Shown: positions 20,505 to 29,391, counted from the stretch's first letter. The stretch: 64,000 nt of DNA from Nitrospirota bacterium (GCA_015233895.1 JADFXG010000001.1:372001-436000), one strand, 5' to 3'. Translations and numbers: made by a program. Notes: a model not told the origin generated them from the sequence alone.

Positions 20505-22268
20505 GTGCCACTTGATCCAACAAAACACGCTGACTGGGAGATAGCCGAGGCAGCAGAAAAAAACATGAAGACCGTATATCAGTTGGCAGATGAGCTTGGG
20601 CTTGAAAAGAGCGAGCTTTTGCCGCATGGTCATTATGTTGCAAAATTGGACTTTAAGAGTATCCTTAAACGTCTGTCCAGTAAGCCTGACGGTAAGTATA
20701 TTGACGTTACCGCAATAACTCCGACCCCTCTTGGCGAGGGCAAATCCACAACCACAATGGGGCTCACTCAAGGACTTGGCAAACGGAAAAAGAATGTTAT
20801 AGCGGCAATAAGACAACCCTCCGGCGGCCCCACAATGAACATTAAAGGTTCAGCAGCAGGTGGCGGGCTTTCTCAGTGTGTGCCTCTGACTCCATTTTCA
20901 CTTGGGTTAACCGGTGACATTAACGCCATAGTGAATGCCCATAACCTCTCAATGGTCGCTCTTACCTCCAGAATGCAACACGAGCTTAACTACTCGGATG
21001 AGCAACTGGCAAAGAGGAATCTCAAACGTCTTGGCGTTGATCCAAACAACGTGCAGCAGGGGTGGATAATGGACTTCTGCGCTCAGTCCTTACGGAAAAT
21101 GATAATCGGAATGGGCGGAAAAATGAACGGGTACATGATGGAGAGCCGCTTTGACATAGCGGTGTCATCGGAGATTATGGCTATCCTTGCAGTTGCCAAT
21201 GATCTAAAAGATTTCAGAGAAAGAATGGGTAAAATCGTAGTTGCCTATGACAAACAGGGCAGACCGATTTCAACCTCCGACCTGGAGGTGGCAGGAGCTA
21301 TGACCGCCTGGATGGTTCAGGCACTGAATCCAAACCTGATGCAGACCATAGAGGGACAGCCGGTGTTGGTTCATGCCGGACCTTTTGCTAATATTGCAAT
21401 CGGACAGTCCTCAATTATTGCAGACAGAGTGGGATTAAAACTTGCAGATTACCATGTTACTGAATCAGGGTTTGGCGCAGACATTGGTTTTGAGAAATTC
21501 TGGAACCTGAAGTGCAGGTACTCTGCCCTAAAGCCTCATGCTGCGGTCATCGTTGCCACAATCCGGGCACTAAAGTGTCACGGTGGAGCACCTATTCCGG
21601 TACCGGGTAAGCCCATTCCTGAAGAGTATAAGGGTGAAAACGTAGAGTGGGTTGATAAGGGCTGTGTAAACCTTATTCATCACATAAAGACGATTAAATC
21701 ATCAGGGATTAACCCTGTTGTGTGTATCAATGCTTTCTTTACGGATACGGATAATGAGATTGCAACGGTGAGAAGGAATGCCGAGGCAGCAGGAGCTCGT
21801 GTGGCTCTGTCCAGACATTGGGAAAAGGGCGGCGAGGGTGCACTTGAGTTAGCCGATGCCGTAGTGGATGCTTGTAACGAGGAAAACCAGTTCAAATTCC
21901 TCTATCCATTAGAGATGCCGCTTACCCAAAGGATCGATAAAATCGCTAAAGAGATATATAATGCAGACGGAGCTGACTTCTCACCTGAGGCCCTTAAAAA
22001 GGCTAAGACTATCGAGTCTGACCCTGAATTAAGCAAGCTTGGCACCTGTATGGTTAAAACCCACCTGAGTGTCTCCGACAATCCTAACAAAAAAGGACTT
22101 CCTAAAGACTGGCGGCTCTTTGTACGGGATATACTGACTTTCAAAGGGGCCGGGTTTGTCGTACCGGTAGCAGGTGATATTAAGCTTATGCCTGGGACCT
22201 CATCAGACCCAGCATACAGACGCGTTGACGTTGACGTTGAAACAGGAAAAGTTAAAGGACTGTTCTAA
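20505..22268 (+). CDS. fhs: Formate-tetrahydrofolate ligase
   Basis: Fhs makes 10-formyl-THF from formate, THF and ATP. The 587-aa sequence has the ATP-binding P-loop [19 protein letters not shown], the family signature around [10 protein letters not shown], and full-length coverage. The start is GTG at 20505 with a strong AAGGAGG, 14 bases after the fdhA stop, so it is surely in the formate dehydrogenase operon. Together FdhA and Fhs carry out the first two steps of the methyl branch of the Wood-Ljungdahl pathway or of the reductive glycine route. The following folD/metF steps are not in this window. A GC-rich hairpin follows the stop. Confidence 0.98.
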   Translation: MPLDPTKHADWEIAEAAEKNMKTVYQLADELGLEKSELLPHGHYVAKLDFKSILKRLSSKPDGKYIDVTAITPTPLGEGKSTTTMGLTQGLGKRKKNVIAAIRQPSGGPTMNIKGSAAGGGLSQCVPLTPFSLGLTGDINAIVNAHNLSMVALTSRMQHELNYSDEQLAKRNLKRLGVDPNNVQQGWIMDFCAQSLRKMIIGMGGKMNGYMMESRFDIAVSSEIMAILAVANDLKDFRERMGKIVVAYDKQGRPISTSDLEVAGAMTAWMVQALNPNLMQTIEGQPVLVHAGPFANIAIGQSSIIADRVGLKLADYHVTESGFGADIGFEKFWNLKCRYSALKPHAAVIVATIRALKCHGGAPIPVPGKPIPEEYKGENVEWVDKGCVNLIHHIKTIKSSGINPVVCINAFFTDTDNEIATVRRNAEAAGARVALSRHWEKGGEGALELADAVVDACNEENQFKFLYPLEMPLTQRIDKIAKEIYNADGADFSPEALKKAKTIESDPELSKLGTCMVKTHLSVSDNPNKKGLPKDWRLFVRDILTFKGAGFVVPVAGDIKLMPGTSSDPAYRRVDVDVETGKVKGLF

Positions 22269-22285
22269 AGAAAATGAGTCAATAA

Positions 22286-22324
22286 GGGAGAGGCACTGCC
22301 CATATTAGTGGGGGCGCCTCTCCC
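22286..22324 (+). terminator. Hairpin after fhs
   Basis: A perfect 9-bp stem, GGGAGAGGC (22286-22294) with GCCTCTCCC (22316-22324), and an inner GCCC/GGGC stem. The T-rich stretch comes about 20 bases later (TTTATTTTTC), so it may be an imperfect intrinsic terminator. It separates the formate operon from the cobalamin riboswitch. Confidence 0.6.
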
Positions 22325-22399
22325 CCTCCCCTTTAAACCTTGCTTTATTTTTCTTTTGTTTTCATATAAGTTGACTATTCAAACAACTATAGTGTAAAT

Positions 22400-22560
22400 T
22401 AAAAGATACGCGGTAAAGGACATTGAGTAATCTTACGCAGCCCCGCAGCCGTGGTGGGAACGAAAACCCTTAACTGCCACTGGGATAGAACCTGGGAAGG
22501 CGGGTAAGCAGGACACCCTAAGCCGGAAAACCTGACCGCATGCAGTAGAGGTAATTTGTC
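22400..22560 (+). promoter_or_regulatory. Cobalamin riboswitch upstream of the cobalt operon
   Basis: This leader contains the conserved blocks of the AdoCbl riboswitch in order: GCAGCCCCGCAGCCGTGG (22437-22454, counterpart of the CCCGCnACTGT core), AACTGCCACTGGG, CTGGGAAGGCGGG (22493-22505) and AAGCCGGAAAACCTGACC (22520-22537). The gene it precedes is a cobalt chelatase followed by cobalt transport genes, the expected regulon. Binding of adenosylcobalamin would be expected to repress the operon, probably by masking the GGGAGGAG ribosome binding site at 22651-22658. No obvious intrinsic terminator with a T-run was seen in the leader, so translational control is my guess. Boundaries are approximate. 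Confidence 0.9.
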
Positions 22561-22664
22561 TCTTATTAACTACGAGGGTGGTCAAATGAAGTTTTTGTTG
22601 TTTAATTATTTTGAGCAATATACTTTAATCATCTCTTTGCCACAACGCGTGGGAGGAGCTCATC

Positions 22665-23501
22665 TTGAAAGAAAGAAAACTTAAAAAAAGAAATTTACAA
22701 CAAAATCCCGCTATTGTTATAGCTGCCTTTGGCACCACTTCACGTGGCAAGGCTGCTTATGACAGATTTGATAAAAAAGTCAGGGAGCAGTATCCTGCAT
22801 ACGAAATCCGATGGGCATACACGTCTGAGATAATACGCGAAAAAACCGGAATACCAGGAATTCTCCAGACTTTGGCACAATTGGAGGACAGCGGTTACAG
22901 AAAGGCCATAATCCAGCCGCTTCAGATTTTTCCGGGTACCGAATACCATGAGTTAATTGAAACCTGCCGTTCCTTTCCAGGAATGCGTATCGTAGCCGGA
23001 GAGACTCTCCTTCACAGATGGCAGCACGTGCATGAGGTGTTTGCTCTTGTCTCACAGAGCTTTCTTAAAAAGGATGAAGGATTTAATATCGTTGTTGCCC
23101 ACGGAACACCTCTTTGTGCTGACCCCGCTAATATCCTCTACCTGTCTCTTGAATCCTATATTTCTCAGCAGGTTTCTAATTCTTTTTTTGCTACAGTTGA
23201 CGGATTCCCTGATAAATTACATGCGCTAAATAAACTCTTTGCTCACTCGGACGCCAAAAAAATCAAAAATGTGCGCTTAATCCCTTTTATGTTTATCTCA
23301 GGACTTCACTTTGAGCACGATTTGATGGGTGATAACGACAGTTTTAAAACAGCTCTGCAAAACATGGGTTACAAGGTTGAATGTCTTACAATCACACACG
23401 AAAATCAGATTTACTCCAAAGGTCTAGGTTTTTATGAAGGAATACCTGAAATGTTTATTAACAGAATTGAACGCGCTATGTCGCTTATGGAGGTTTATTA
23501 A
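22665..23501 (+). CDS. cbiK: Anaerobic sirohydrochlorin cobaltochelatase, CbiK type
   Basis: 278 aa. CbiK inserts Co2+ into sirohydrochlorin, the entry step of the early-cobalt (anaerobic) cobalamin pathway. Typical features are FGTTSRGKAAYD, QPLQIFPGTEYHE, the metal-binding VVAHGTP histidine and GLHFEHDLMGD. There is no N-terminal signal peptide, so unlike periplasmic CbiK(P) forms it should be cytosolic. The start is TTG, with GGGAGGAG six bases upstream. It is the first gene after the cobalamin riboswitch and is followed directly by cbiM, so cobalt import and insertion are controlled together. Confidence 0.93.
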   Translation: MKERKLKKRNLQQNPAIVIAAFGTTSRGKAAYDRFDKKVREQYPAYEIRWAYTSEIIREKTGIPGILQTLAQLEDSGYRKAIIQPLQIFPGTEYHELIETCRSFPGMRIVAGETLLHRWQHVHEVFALVSQSFLKKDEGFNIVVAHGTPLCADPANILYLSLESYISQQVSNSFFATVDGFPDKLHALNKLFAHSDAKKIKNVRLIPFMFISGLHFEHDLMGDNDSFKTALQNMGYKVECLTITHENQIYSKGLGFYEGIPEMFINRIERAMSLMEVY

Positions 23502-23502
23502 T

Positions 23503-24255
23503 ATGGAAATCAAGAAAATTGTGTTTTTATTGACATTTATACTATTAACATCGGTTTTCCCGGGAACTGTCTATGCAATGCACATTTCAGAGGGTATTTT
23601 ACCGCTCAAATGGGCTGCTCTGTGGTCTTTTGTAGCACTACCGTTTGTTTTATATGGGCTTTACAGGTTTAAAAAAATATCGTCTATAGATATTTCATTT
23701 AAACCGCTGGTGGGGCTTATGGCTGCGGTGGTGTTTATAATATCCTGTATGCCTGTGCCTGTGCCAACGGCGGGAACCTGTTCGCATCCATGCGGAACGG
23801 GGCTTGCTGCCATTTTGCTTGGCCCCTCAATAAGCGCTGTGGTAAGTGCCGTGGCTCTTCTTATCCAGGCGCTGTTTCTCTCTCACGGAGGACTTACCAC
23901 ATGGGGCGCTAATATCGTTTCCATGGGAGTTGTGGGCTCCTTTGCCGGTTTTTTCACTTTTAAGGCTTTACGGGTAATGAAAATAAAACTTGCCGTTGCG
24001 GGTTTTTTAGCTGGGCTCATTGCCGATTGGGCAACATACTTTTCTACCTCTGTCGAGCTTGCCTCCGGTATAAAAGGAGACTCTCCCTTTTTGCCCCTTT
24101 TTTGGAAAATTCTGATTTCCTTTATTCCCACTCAGTTGCCGCTTGGGATTTTAGAGGGCGCTATAACCGCTGGGATGGTTGTCCTTCTTTCTAAAAAGAG
24201 ACCCGATCTTCTTGTAAAAATGCGTGTGCTGAAACCGGAGGATGTAACGGTATGA
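23503..24255 (+). CDS. cbiM: Cobalt ECF transporter substrate-binding subunit CbiM
   Basis: 250 aa. CbiM is the integral-membrane S component that captures Co2+. A cleavable signal peptide (about residues 1-25, ending VYA) precedes the conserved MHISEGILP. After cleavage the Met-His N-terminus provides the metal ligands, as established for this family. Later motifs include PVPTAGTCSHPCGTGLAA with its conserved His, and several transmembrane helices. I start it at ATG 23503, one base after the cbiK stop, with ATGGAGG upstream; an earlier in-frame ATG at 23434 lies inside cbiK and has no ribosome binding site. The stop overlaps the next gene by four bases. Confidence 0.95.
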   Translation: MEIKKIVFLLTFILLTSVFPGTVYAMHISEGILPLKWAALWSFVALPFVLYGLYRFKKISSIDISFKPLVGLMAAVVFIISCMPVPVPTAGTCSHPCGTGLAAILLGPSISAVVSAVALLIQALFLSHGGLTTWGANIVSMGVVGSFAGFFTFKALRVMKIKLAVAGFLAGLIADWATYFSTSVELASGIKGDSPFLPLFWKILISFIPTQLPLGILEGAITAGMVVLLSKKRPDLLVKMRVLKPEDVTV

Positions 24256-24566
24256 CTTCTCTAAAAAGAAATATTTATATAATATCTTTAACTATTGTAT
24301 TTGTTTTAACAGTTTTTTTGTCAGTCTCTTTTGCCGGCCAATGGACAGGAGTTGACCAATCTGTAGTACAAAAATATGCAGAGGAACACGGAAGGAAAGC
24401 GTGGAAACCATTTATAAACACAGACCAGGGCGACCTCTTGCTTTTTGTTTTCCTCATTGCCGGAGCTGCCGGAGGATTTGTTGCCGGTTATTCATGGAAA
24501 AAACTTATGGATCAAAAACAACCTGAAGCTAAAAAAGAGGAAAAAACAAATGCACTCCCTCACTGA
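24252..24566 (+). CDS. CbiN-like small membrane subunit of the cobalt transporter (divergent)
   Basis: 104 aa with two transmembrane helices. One is N-terminal (about 8-28, possibly signal-like, ending VSFAGQ); the second is at about 62-82 (LLFVFLIAGAAGGFVAGY). The 35-residue extracytoplasmic loop between them, with W, H and D residues, matches the topology of CbiN, which lies between cbiM and cbiQ in other bacteria and aids metal loading. The sequence is not a good match to classical CbiN, so the call rests on position and topology. It overlaps cbiM by ATGA and cbiQ by 17 bases. Confidence 0.65.
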   Translation: MTSLKRNIYIISLTIVFVLTVFLSVSFAGQWTGVDQSVVQKYAEEHGRKAWKPFINTDQGDLLLFVFLIAGAAGGFVAGYSWKKLMDQKQPEAKKEEKTNALPH

Positions 24567-25302
24567 GTATTCAAACAAAAACTACTGGATTTGCAGGGTT
24601 GACTCCAGGGTAAAACTCGTTGTCACCTTTGTGCTTTTAGTTATGATCTTAACTTATAAGGGGTTTACATTTCCTTTGCTTATGTTTTTTCTATGTTTAA
24701 TGTTGTGTTTTAGAATAAAAATACCTTTAAACACTTTTGTCCTCAGATTTTCTGAGCCAGCTTTTATAGCAGCTGTGCTACTGGTATTAAAAATTTTCTT
24801 TACCGGTCATGATGTACTTTTTCATATAAATCTCTACAGCGTATCTGTTACCGGATACCGGGACGGACTGATGACTGGGCTTGCCATAGTAGGGAGAATA
24901 ATCGGAGCGGTGTCTGTTGTCGTAACACTTGGCTTTACCACGCAATTTGCCGAGATAATGGCGGCTCTTTCGTGGTTTAGGATACCTAAAAGCTTCGTCG
25001 AAATATCCATGTTTGCCCTCAGATACATTTTTGTGTTGATAGATGATGCTACGGTAATCTATAGCGCTCAAAAAAACCGTCTTGGCTACTCCTCTATTAA
25101 AAGGGGTCTCAAGTCCTTTGGCACACTTGCTGGCTCTCTGACCCTGAAAGCATTCGAGCACAGTCAAAACCTGACCACAGCCATGGTTCAAAGAGGATAC
25201 GACGGCTACATTCCATTGCCTGAAACCCTGCCGCTAAAACATACTGACATCATTGTTTCCATCCTGTTTCTTATACTTATGGGGGCAGCGTGGAGAATCT
25301 AA
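24550..25302 (+). CDS. cbiQ: Cobalt ECF transporter T component CbiQ
   Basis: 250 aa. CbiQ is the transmembrane coupling protein that links the ATPase to CbiM. It has several hydrophobic helices and the cytosolic coupling signature around AFEHSQNLTTAMVQRGYDG, the conserved A-R-G type motif of T components. VDSRVKLVVTF near the N-terminus is also typical. The start at ATG 24550 (MHSLTEY) has AGAGGAAA upstream and overlaps the previous gene; a longer frame from 24445 lacks a plausible start signal. The 3' end overlaps cbiO by 13 bases, so the operon is tightly coupled. Confidence 0.93.
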   Translation: MHSLTEYSNKNYWICRVDSRVKLVVTFVLLVMILTYKGFTFPLLMFFLCLMLCFRIKIPLNTFVLRFSEPAFIAAVLLVLKIFFTGHDVLFHINLYSVSVTGYRDGLMTGLAIVGRIIGAVSVVVTLGFTTQFAEIMAALSWFRIPKSFVEISMFALRYIFVLIDDATVIYSAQKNRLGYSSIKRGLKSFGTLAGSLTLKAFEHSQNLTTAMVQRGYDGYIPLPETLPLKHTDIIVSILFLILMGAAWRI

Positions 25303-26144
25303 TTAAATCTTTAACAGTCAGACTCTCAATAACAGTTGACTCTTATAAATACCCTGACGGCACAAAGGCGCTTTCTGCAATTGACTTAAAGATAAAACAG
25401 GGCGAATTTGTGGGCATACTGGGTGCTAACGGCTCAGGGAAAACCACGCTGCTTAAGATAATGGACGGAATAATTAAGGACTATGACGGAACGTCATTTT
25501 TAGACGGCAAGGATTTACGGAAACTGTCCCCACGTGAAATTTATAGCAAAGTGGGTATGGTTTTTCAAAATCCTGACGATCAACTCTTTGCCTCAACTGT
25601 GTTTGAGGATGTCTCTTTTGGCCCTGTAAACATGGGGGTCTCTAATGAAGAGACCATACACCTTGTACAAAAAGCGCTTAAAGCAGTTGAGATGGACCCC
25701 TTTGCAAAAAAATCAATCCATAATCTTAGTTACGGACAGAAAAAAAGAGTCTGCATAGCAGGACTTTTGGCAATGGGACACGAAATACTGCTCCTTGATG
25801 AGCCAACCTCCGGGTTAGACCCCATGGGTGAATACAAGATGATGTCTCTTCTAAATAAATTAAATAAGGAAAACTCTGTAACAATTGTTATGGCAACTCA
25901 CAGCGTTGAGCTAATCCCCTTGTTCCTTCATAATCTCTACATACTAAGCAGAGGCAGTGTCACCAGGGGAGGTAAACCGGAGGAGGTCTTTACAGCCCCG
26001 GAGGATATGGAGGATGTTAAGCTCCGTCTCCCTCAAATAGCCGAGCTTATTTATAAACTAAAAAATGAGGATGCCCTGCCCTTTAGCAAACTCCCGCTTA
26101 CTATCGGAGAGGCCAGAAGGGAAATACTTAAATTGTACTCATGA
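25290..26144 (+). CDS. cbiO: Cobalt ECF transporter ATPase CbiO
   Basis: 284-aa ABC ATPase that powers Co2+ uptake with CbiM/CbiQ. Walker A is GANGSGKTT, the Q-loop region is VFQNPDDQLF (an ECF/CbiO hallmark), the signature is LSYGQKKR, Walker B is EILLLDEPTSGLDP, and the H-loop is ATHSVE. The start is GTG at 25290 inside cbiQ. The first dozen residues are non-conserved, so a slightly later start is possible. It ends the cobalt operon; the next gene is convergent and begins 40 bases on. Confidence 0.94.
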   Translation: MENLIKSLTVRLSITVDSYKYPDGTKALSAIDLKIKQGEFVGILGANGSGKTTLLKIMDGIIKDYDGTSFLDGKDLRKLSPREIYSKVGMVFQNPDDQLFASTVFEDVSFGPVNMGVSNEETIHLVQKALKAVEMDPFAKKSIHNLSYGQKKRVCIAGLLAMGHEILLLDEPTSGLDPMGEYKMMSLLNKLNKENSVTIVMATHSVELIPLFLHNLYILSRGSVTRGGKPEEVFTAPEDMEDVKLRLPQIAELIYKLKNEDALPFSKLPLTIGEARREILKLYS

Positions 26145-26183
26145 GTCAAGGCAGAGCCACGCTATCCATGTGAAGTTTCTCCC

Positions 26184-26861
26184 TTATATCAATTGCGGAT
26201 CGGCAATTGCGGCCTCTTTAAAACCCCTCTCTCTTATTAAGCAGCTTTGGCACTCTCCACAAGGAGTACCTGTGGGGCCTGGATCATAGCAACTCAAAGT
26301 TAAAGCAAAGTCAACTCCAAGGGAGACGCCAAGCGTTATAATTTCTGCCTTAGACATGTACAGTAGCGGCGCATGGATTTTAAACTCCGAGGTATGCTCA
26401 ACTCCGGCCTTTGTTGCCAGATTTGCCATAGCCTCAAAAGCCCTGAGATACTCCGGGCGGCAGTCAGGATAACCGCTATAGTCAACTGCATTGGCTCCAA
26501 TAAAGATATCTTCTGCCCCGGCAGCTTCAGCTAAGGAAAGGGCAAAGGAAAGAAAAATCGTGTTTCTTGCCGGTACGTATGTTACCGGTATGGACTCGGA
26601 GGTATCCTGAGGTACGCCCTTAGGAACTGCAATGTCAGAGGTAAGAGCTGAGCCTCCGATTGCTCTTAAATTAAAACTCAAAACAGTGTGTTTTTTTACA
26701 TTAAAGAGTTCAGCTATGCGGCTTGAAAATTGCAACTCAATCTTGTGTCTTTGCCCGTAATCAAACGACAGTGCATGTACGTCATACCCCTCAGAGAGTG
26801 CAACAGCAAGGGTTGTAGAGGAATCCACCCCGCCGCTAAGTAGGAGTATCGCTTTTTTCAC
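26184..26861 (-). CDS. queC: 7-cyano-7-deazaguanine synthase
   Basis: QueC makes preQ0 from 7-carboxy-7-deazaguanine, ammonia and ATP, for queuosine tRNA modification. PP-loop ATPase motif: [18 protein letters not shown]. The zinc site is at the C-terminus: CYDPGPTGTPCGECQSC, followed by RERGF. The start is taken as GTG 26861 (225 aa) because the conserved sequence begins there; a frame from 26912 would overlap plsY by 77 bases. It lies after pgsA-plsY in one minus-strand run. No queD/queE genes are near, and no preQ1 riboswitch was recognised. Confidence 0.95.
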   Translation of the reverse strand: MKKAILLLSGGVDSSTTLAVALSEGYDVHALSFDYGQRHKIELQFSSRIAELFNVKKHTVLSFNLRAIGGSALTSDIAVPKGVPQDTSESIPVTYVPARNTIFLSFALSLAEAAGAEDIFIGANAVDYSGYPDCRPEYLRAFEAMANLATKAGVEHTSEFKIHAPLLYMSKAEIITLGVSLGVDFALTLSCYDPGPTGTPCGECQSCLIRERGFKEAAIADPQLI

Positions 26862-27447
26862 AGCTCTTTTTTCCGATTTTAGGTTCCTCGCCACTGAGTA
26901 GCTTCCGGACATTTACCTTGTGTTTATAAAAAATCAGAAGGGCCAGTATCAGGCTGAAGTTAAATTTATCAAACGTCTGGCCATATATAAAAACAGATGC
27001 AAACGGGAGCACTGTAAAGGCAACCAGTGCCGACAAAGAAGAGTACCGTGTAAGCACTGCTGTTATAAGCCACGCCAGTATTACAACCACACCGGCATAG
27101 GGCATAAAAAACAAAACTGTTCCAATGCTTGTTGCAACCCCCTTGCCGCCCTTAAATTTCATAAATATTGAAAAATCATGGCCTAATACGGCAAAAATGC
27201 CCATAAGGCCTACGGCAATTTCGCTCTGTCCGGTTAGTTTGCCTATTAATATGGCAACAGCGCCCTTAAGTGTATCCCCAAGGAGAGTAAAGAGGGCTGG
27301 CAGTTTTCCAACTGATCTCAGTACGTTTGTGGCGCCAATGTTACAGCTTCCTGTTTTTGTCAAATCCACACCTTTGGTTTTGGCTATCAGCACCCCAAAG
27401 GGAACTGAGCCTAAAAGAAAAGAAAGTATGAGCAGCAAAACTATCAT
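26836..27447 (-). CDS. plsY: Acyl-phosphate:glycerol-3-phosphate acyltransferase
   Basis: PlsY transfers an acyl group from acyl-phosphate to glycerol-3-phosphate, the first step of phospholipid synthesis in most bacteria. 203 aa and five or more membrane helices. The three conserved cytoplasmic motifs are present: SVPFG near the N-terminus, SCNIGATNVLRSVGK, and FKGGKGVATSIGT. ATG 27447 is chosen because it overlaps the pgsA stop as ATGA with TTGGAG upstream. It is followed by queC with a 26-base overlap. plsX is not in the window. Confidence 0.96.
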   Translation of the reverse strand: MIVLLLILSFLLGSVPFGVLIAKTKGVDLTKTGSCNIGATNVLRSVGKLPALFTLLGDTLKGAVAILIGKLTGQSEIAVGLMGIFAVLGHDFSIFMKFKGGKGVATSIGTVLFFMPYAGVVVILAWLITAVLTRYSSLSALVAFTVLPFASVFIYGQTFDKFNFSLILALLIFYKHKVNVRKLLSGEEPKIGKKSCEKSDTPT

Positions 27448-27998
27448 ATTTTTCTCCAAAACACCACCGTATATTGTACACCTGAGACAACGGCAAGAAA
27501 CACAGAAATCCAGATAAACATAAGCCCTGTGGTGTAGAAGTTAAATCCGGTAAAGAGATTGCCCTCCACTATCATACATAGTATTCCGGCTATCTGGGTT
27601 GCTGTCTTAAGTTTGCCTCCCAGTTCTGCCTTTATAACAATATCCTTAGTGAGGGCTACGACTCTGAGAGTAGTAACAAGAAACTCCCTGACAATTATTA
27701 TCACAGCAGGCCATATTGACAGATACCCCATATCAACAAGAAGGATAAGAGCCGCTATGACTAAAAACTTATCTGCTATCGGGTCCATAATTATCCCAAA
27801 CGTTGTAACCTGCCCGGAACGCCTTGCCAGATAACCGTCCAGAAAATCCGTAATTGCTGCCAGTCCAAACACCGCAGCCCCAGCTAACGGCTGAGTCGGA
27901 GTTACGTACAAAAACACGGGAATCAACAAAATCCTGCTTAACGTCAACACTGTTGGAGCATTAAGACGTATTGTTTTCATTTCGATTTCATGTGCCAT
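27444..27998 (-). CDS. pgsA: CDP-diacylglycerol-glycerol-3-phosphate 3-phosphatidyltransferase
   Basis: A CDP-alcohol phosphatidyltransferase of 184 aa with the diagnostic motif DG-x2-AR-x8-G-x3-D-x3-D, seen as DGYLARRSGQVTTFG followed by MDPIAD. It makes phosphatidylglycerol phosphate from CDP-DAG and glycerol-3-phosphate in the inner membrane. PgsA is the most likely member because of N-terminal LNAPTVLTLSRILLIPVF; other CDP-alcohol transferases cannot be fully excluded. It is coupled to plsY through an ATGA overlap, giving a small phospholipid operon. A second ATG (MKTIRLN) could be the start. The roughly 260 bases upstream are AT-rich with no gene. Confidence 0.93.
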   Translation of the reverse strand: MAHEIEMKTIRLNAPTVLTLSRILLIPVFLYVTPTQPLAGAAVFGLAAITDFLDGYLARRSGQVTTFGIIMDPIADKFLVIAALILLVDMGYLSIWPAVIIIVREFLVTTLRVVALTKDIVIKAELGGKLKTATQIAGILCMIVEGNLFTGFNFYTTGLMFIWISVFLAVVSGVQYTVVFWRKI

Positions 27999-28262
27999 TT
28001 ACGTTTTATCTTTTTCTCTGCAGACATCCACTAAATAGTTTAACATATTGATGAGCAGTCAGAGTGTTTTATAACAAAAATCTGTCAACATAAGCAATAG
28101 AAAGCATAATTTTTTTTATAAATGACGACAAAAATCATGCCAATTTTACTGACTTTAAGTACATTCATCTTTTTAATAAATATGCATAGAACCTTCTTTT
28201 ACAAATCATCCGGCACATCATTAAAAACTTATGTAATAAAAGGTTGGACTCACCAGTCAGCT

Positions 28263-28895
28263 TTAATGGTCTCCTTTATGTTCCATAGCCATCATTAAAA
28301 AGCCGGAAAAGTATCCATTATCCGGAGCAAGTGAAGGATCAACATGTTCTTTCATCTCATTTATGGCATCCCGGTATTTTTTGTAGAATTGATATGTTGG
28401 GTTAGGTTTATACTCAAACCCTTCCAATTCAAAAAACTCAATAACACCCTTAACTGTAGTAGGCTTCATGAATACTTCCGTTTTAGGAAATACATAGAAA
28501 GGGCATACGGTCACCAAAGACCACGTAGCCAGTTTTATATTTTTTAATGCTTTAACAAGCAGTTCAAAACCTGAATCTTGATTGGAGTAGAGAAATTTAT
28601 ACAAGGCATTAGCCATTTGCTCCTGCATATATGAGGGTAAGATTTTTGCAGAATCTCGAAATTTAGGCTTTTCAAATATTGAAATAAGCGAGGAACGAGT
28701 AACTACCTGGATCATTGCGCTAACAATATCAAGTGGATTTTCAAAATTTGCTTTATCAAAAAGTTTGGATGCAAGTTCTGTCATTTGTACAGGTTTATGT
28801 TTTTTTGCAATTTGTTGCATAATGGGGTTTGAAAATCCATCTGGATAGATATCAAAAAAATCCTGCTCAGCCTGCTTAAGTTTTGATATATTCAC
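28263..28895 (-). CDS. Conserved-looking protein of unknown function
   Basis: 210 aa, soluble, mostly helical by composition, with no signal peptide and no transmembrane segment. I do not recognise a family. Noticeable features are an N-terminal helix rich in Q and K, the stretch ATWSLVTVCPFYVFP in the middle, and a C-terminal half rich in aromatic residues (FFELEGFEYKPNPTYQFYKKYR). It sits alone between pgsA and a region of gene fragments. Codon use and length suggest a real gene, and the opposite strand has no competing frame. No function is proposed. Confidence 0.6.
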   Translation of the reverse strand: MNISKLKQAEQDFFDIYPDGFSNPIMQQIAKKHKPVQMTELASKLFDKANFENPLDIVSAMIQVVTRSSLISIFEKPKFRDSAKILPSYMQEQMANALYKFLYSNQDSGFELLVKALKNIKLATWSLVTVCPFYVFPKTEVFMKPTTVKGVIEFFELEGFEYKPNPTYQFYKKYRDAINEMKEHVDPSLAPDNGYFSGFLMMAMEHKGDH

Positions 28896-29005
28896 TATTA
28901 AACCATCTTTTTTCTATATTATTTACGCTCACAATTTTACACTTATAGTCTATAATATACCATATTTACAGCACTATTATGATTAAAAAAATCGGGAGGT
29001 AACCT

Positions 29006-29149
29006 GTGTCGATAAATCCATGGATTGATGTAACATTAACCCTTAGTACGGATATGGTGGTGTGGAGGGGGGATCCGCCTTTTTACATTAGAAAAAAAAT
29101 GAGTAGCGATGGCTCTCCTGTAAGAGCAATTTTGAGAAAGTTGCAGTAA
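29006..29149 (+). pseudogene. N-terminal fragment of a cyclase/kynurenine-formamidase-like gene
   Basis: A 47-codon remnant with an intact start signal (GGGAGG six bases before GTG). It encodes INPWIDVTLTLSTDMVVWRG followed by DPPF. That pattern (WxDVTxxLSxDMVxWxGDPP) is the N-terminus of the metal-dependent cyclase family (PF04199), normally over 200 aa. Here it stops at TAA 29147-29149 and no continuation is visible. It is therefore a decayed or recombined gene end. Identity rests on this short motif only. Confidence 0.6.
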
Positions 29150-29212
29150 TATGGAAGCCTTCTAATCTGGAGTAATCTTGCTTGCGGTACTACAGAATAT
29201 ACCTCTAAGTAC

Positions 29213-29344
29213 TCCCACTATATAGCTTTTTCAAAAATTCTGCAGGAGACTGGTTAATTTGATCCTCCCTGCCACAGCATCAAAATAGCGCTTTGGCAAC
29301 GAACTTATCAGCTGTAGAGTCATAAAATCCAAAAAATCCAACAC
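29213..29344 (-). pseudogene. Decayed remnant of a ceramide-synthase-like (GNAT) gene
   Basis: On the minus strand 29344-29291 encodes VGFFGFYDSTADKFVAK, matching GVGFFGFYDSIDDKSVTT of the intact gene at 31428-32555. Then, after a frameshift, ALFDAVAGRIK-like residues follow, and 29239-29213 encodes RIFEKAI-stop, matching the intact RIFEKPI-stop. The middle two-thirds (over 200 codons) is missing. The same downstream sequence, CCCACTATAT, surrounds both stop codons. This is a relic of a second copy of the acyltransferase gene, in the same orientation. Confidence 0.7.
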
Positions 29345-29361
29345 GAGCTATGACTTTTATT

Positions 29362-29391
29362 TTGATATTTTTTTAGTAATTTTTGTATAAT
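29362..29391 (+). promoter_or_regulatory. Sigma-70-type promoter of the GAF sensor gene
   Basis: TTGATA (29362-29367), an 18-base spacer, then TATAAT (29386-29391). It lies about 60 bases before the chosen ATG at 29452, which has its own AGGAG. Confidence 0.55.
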
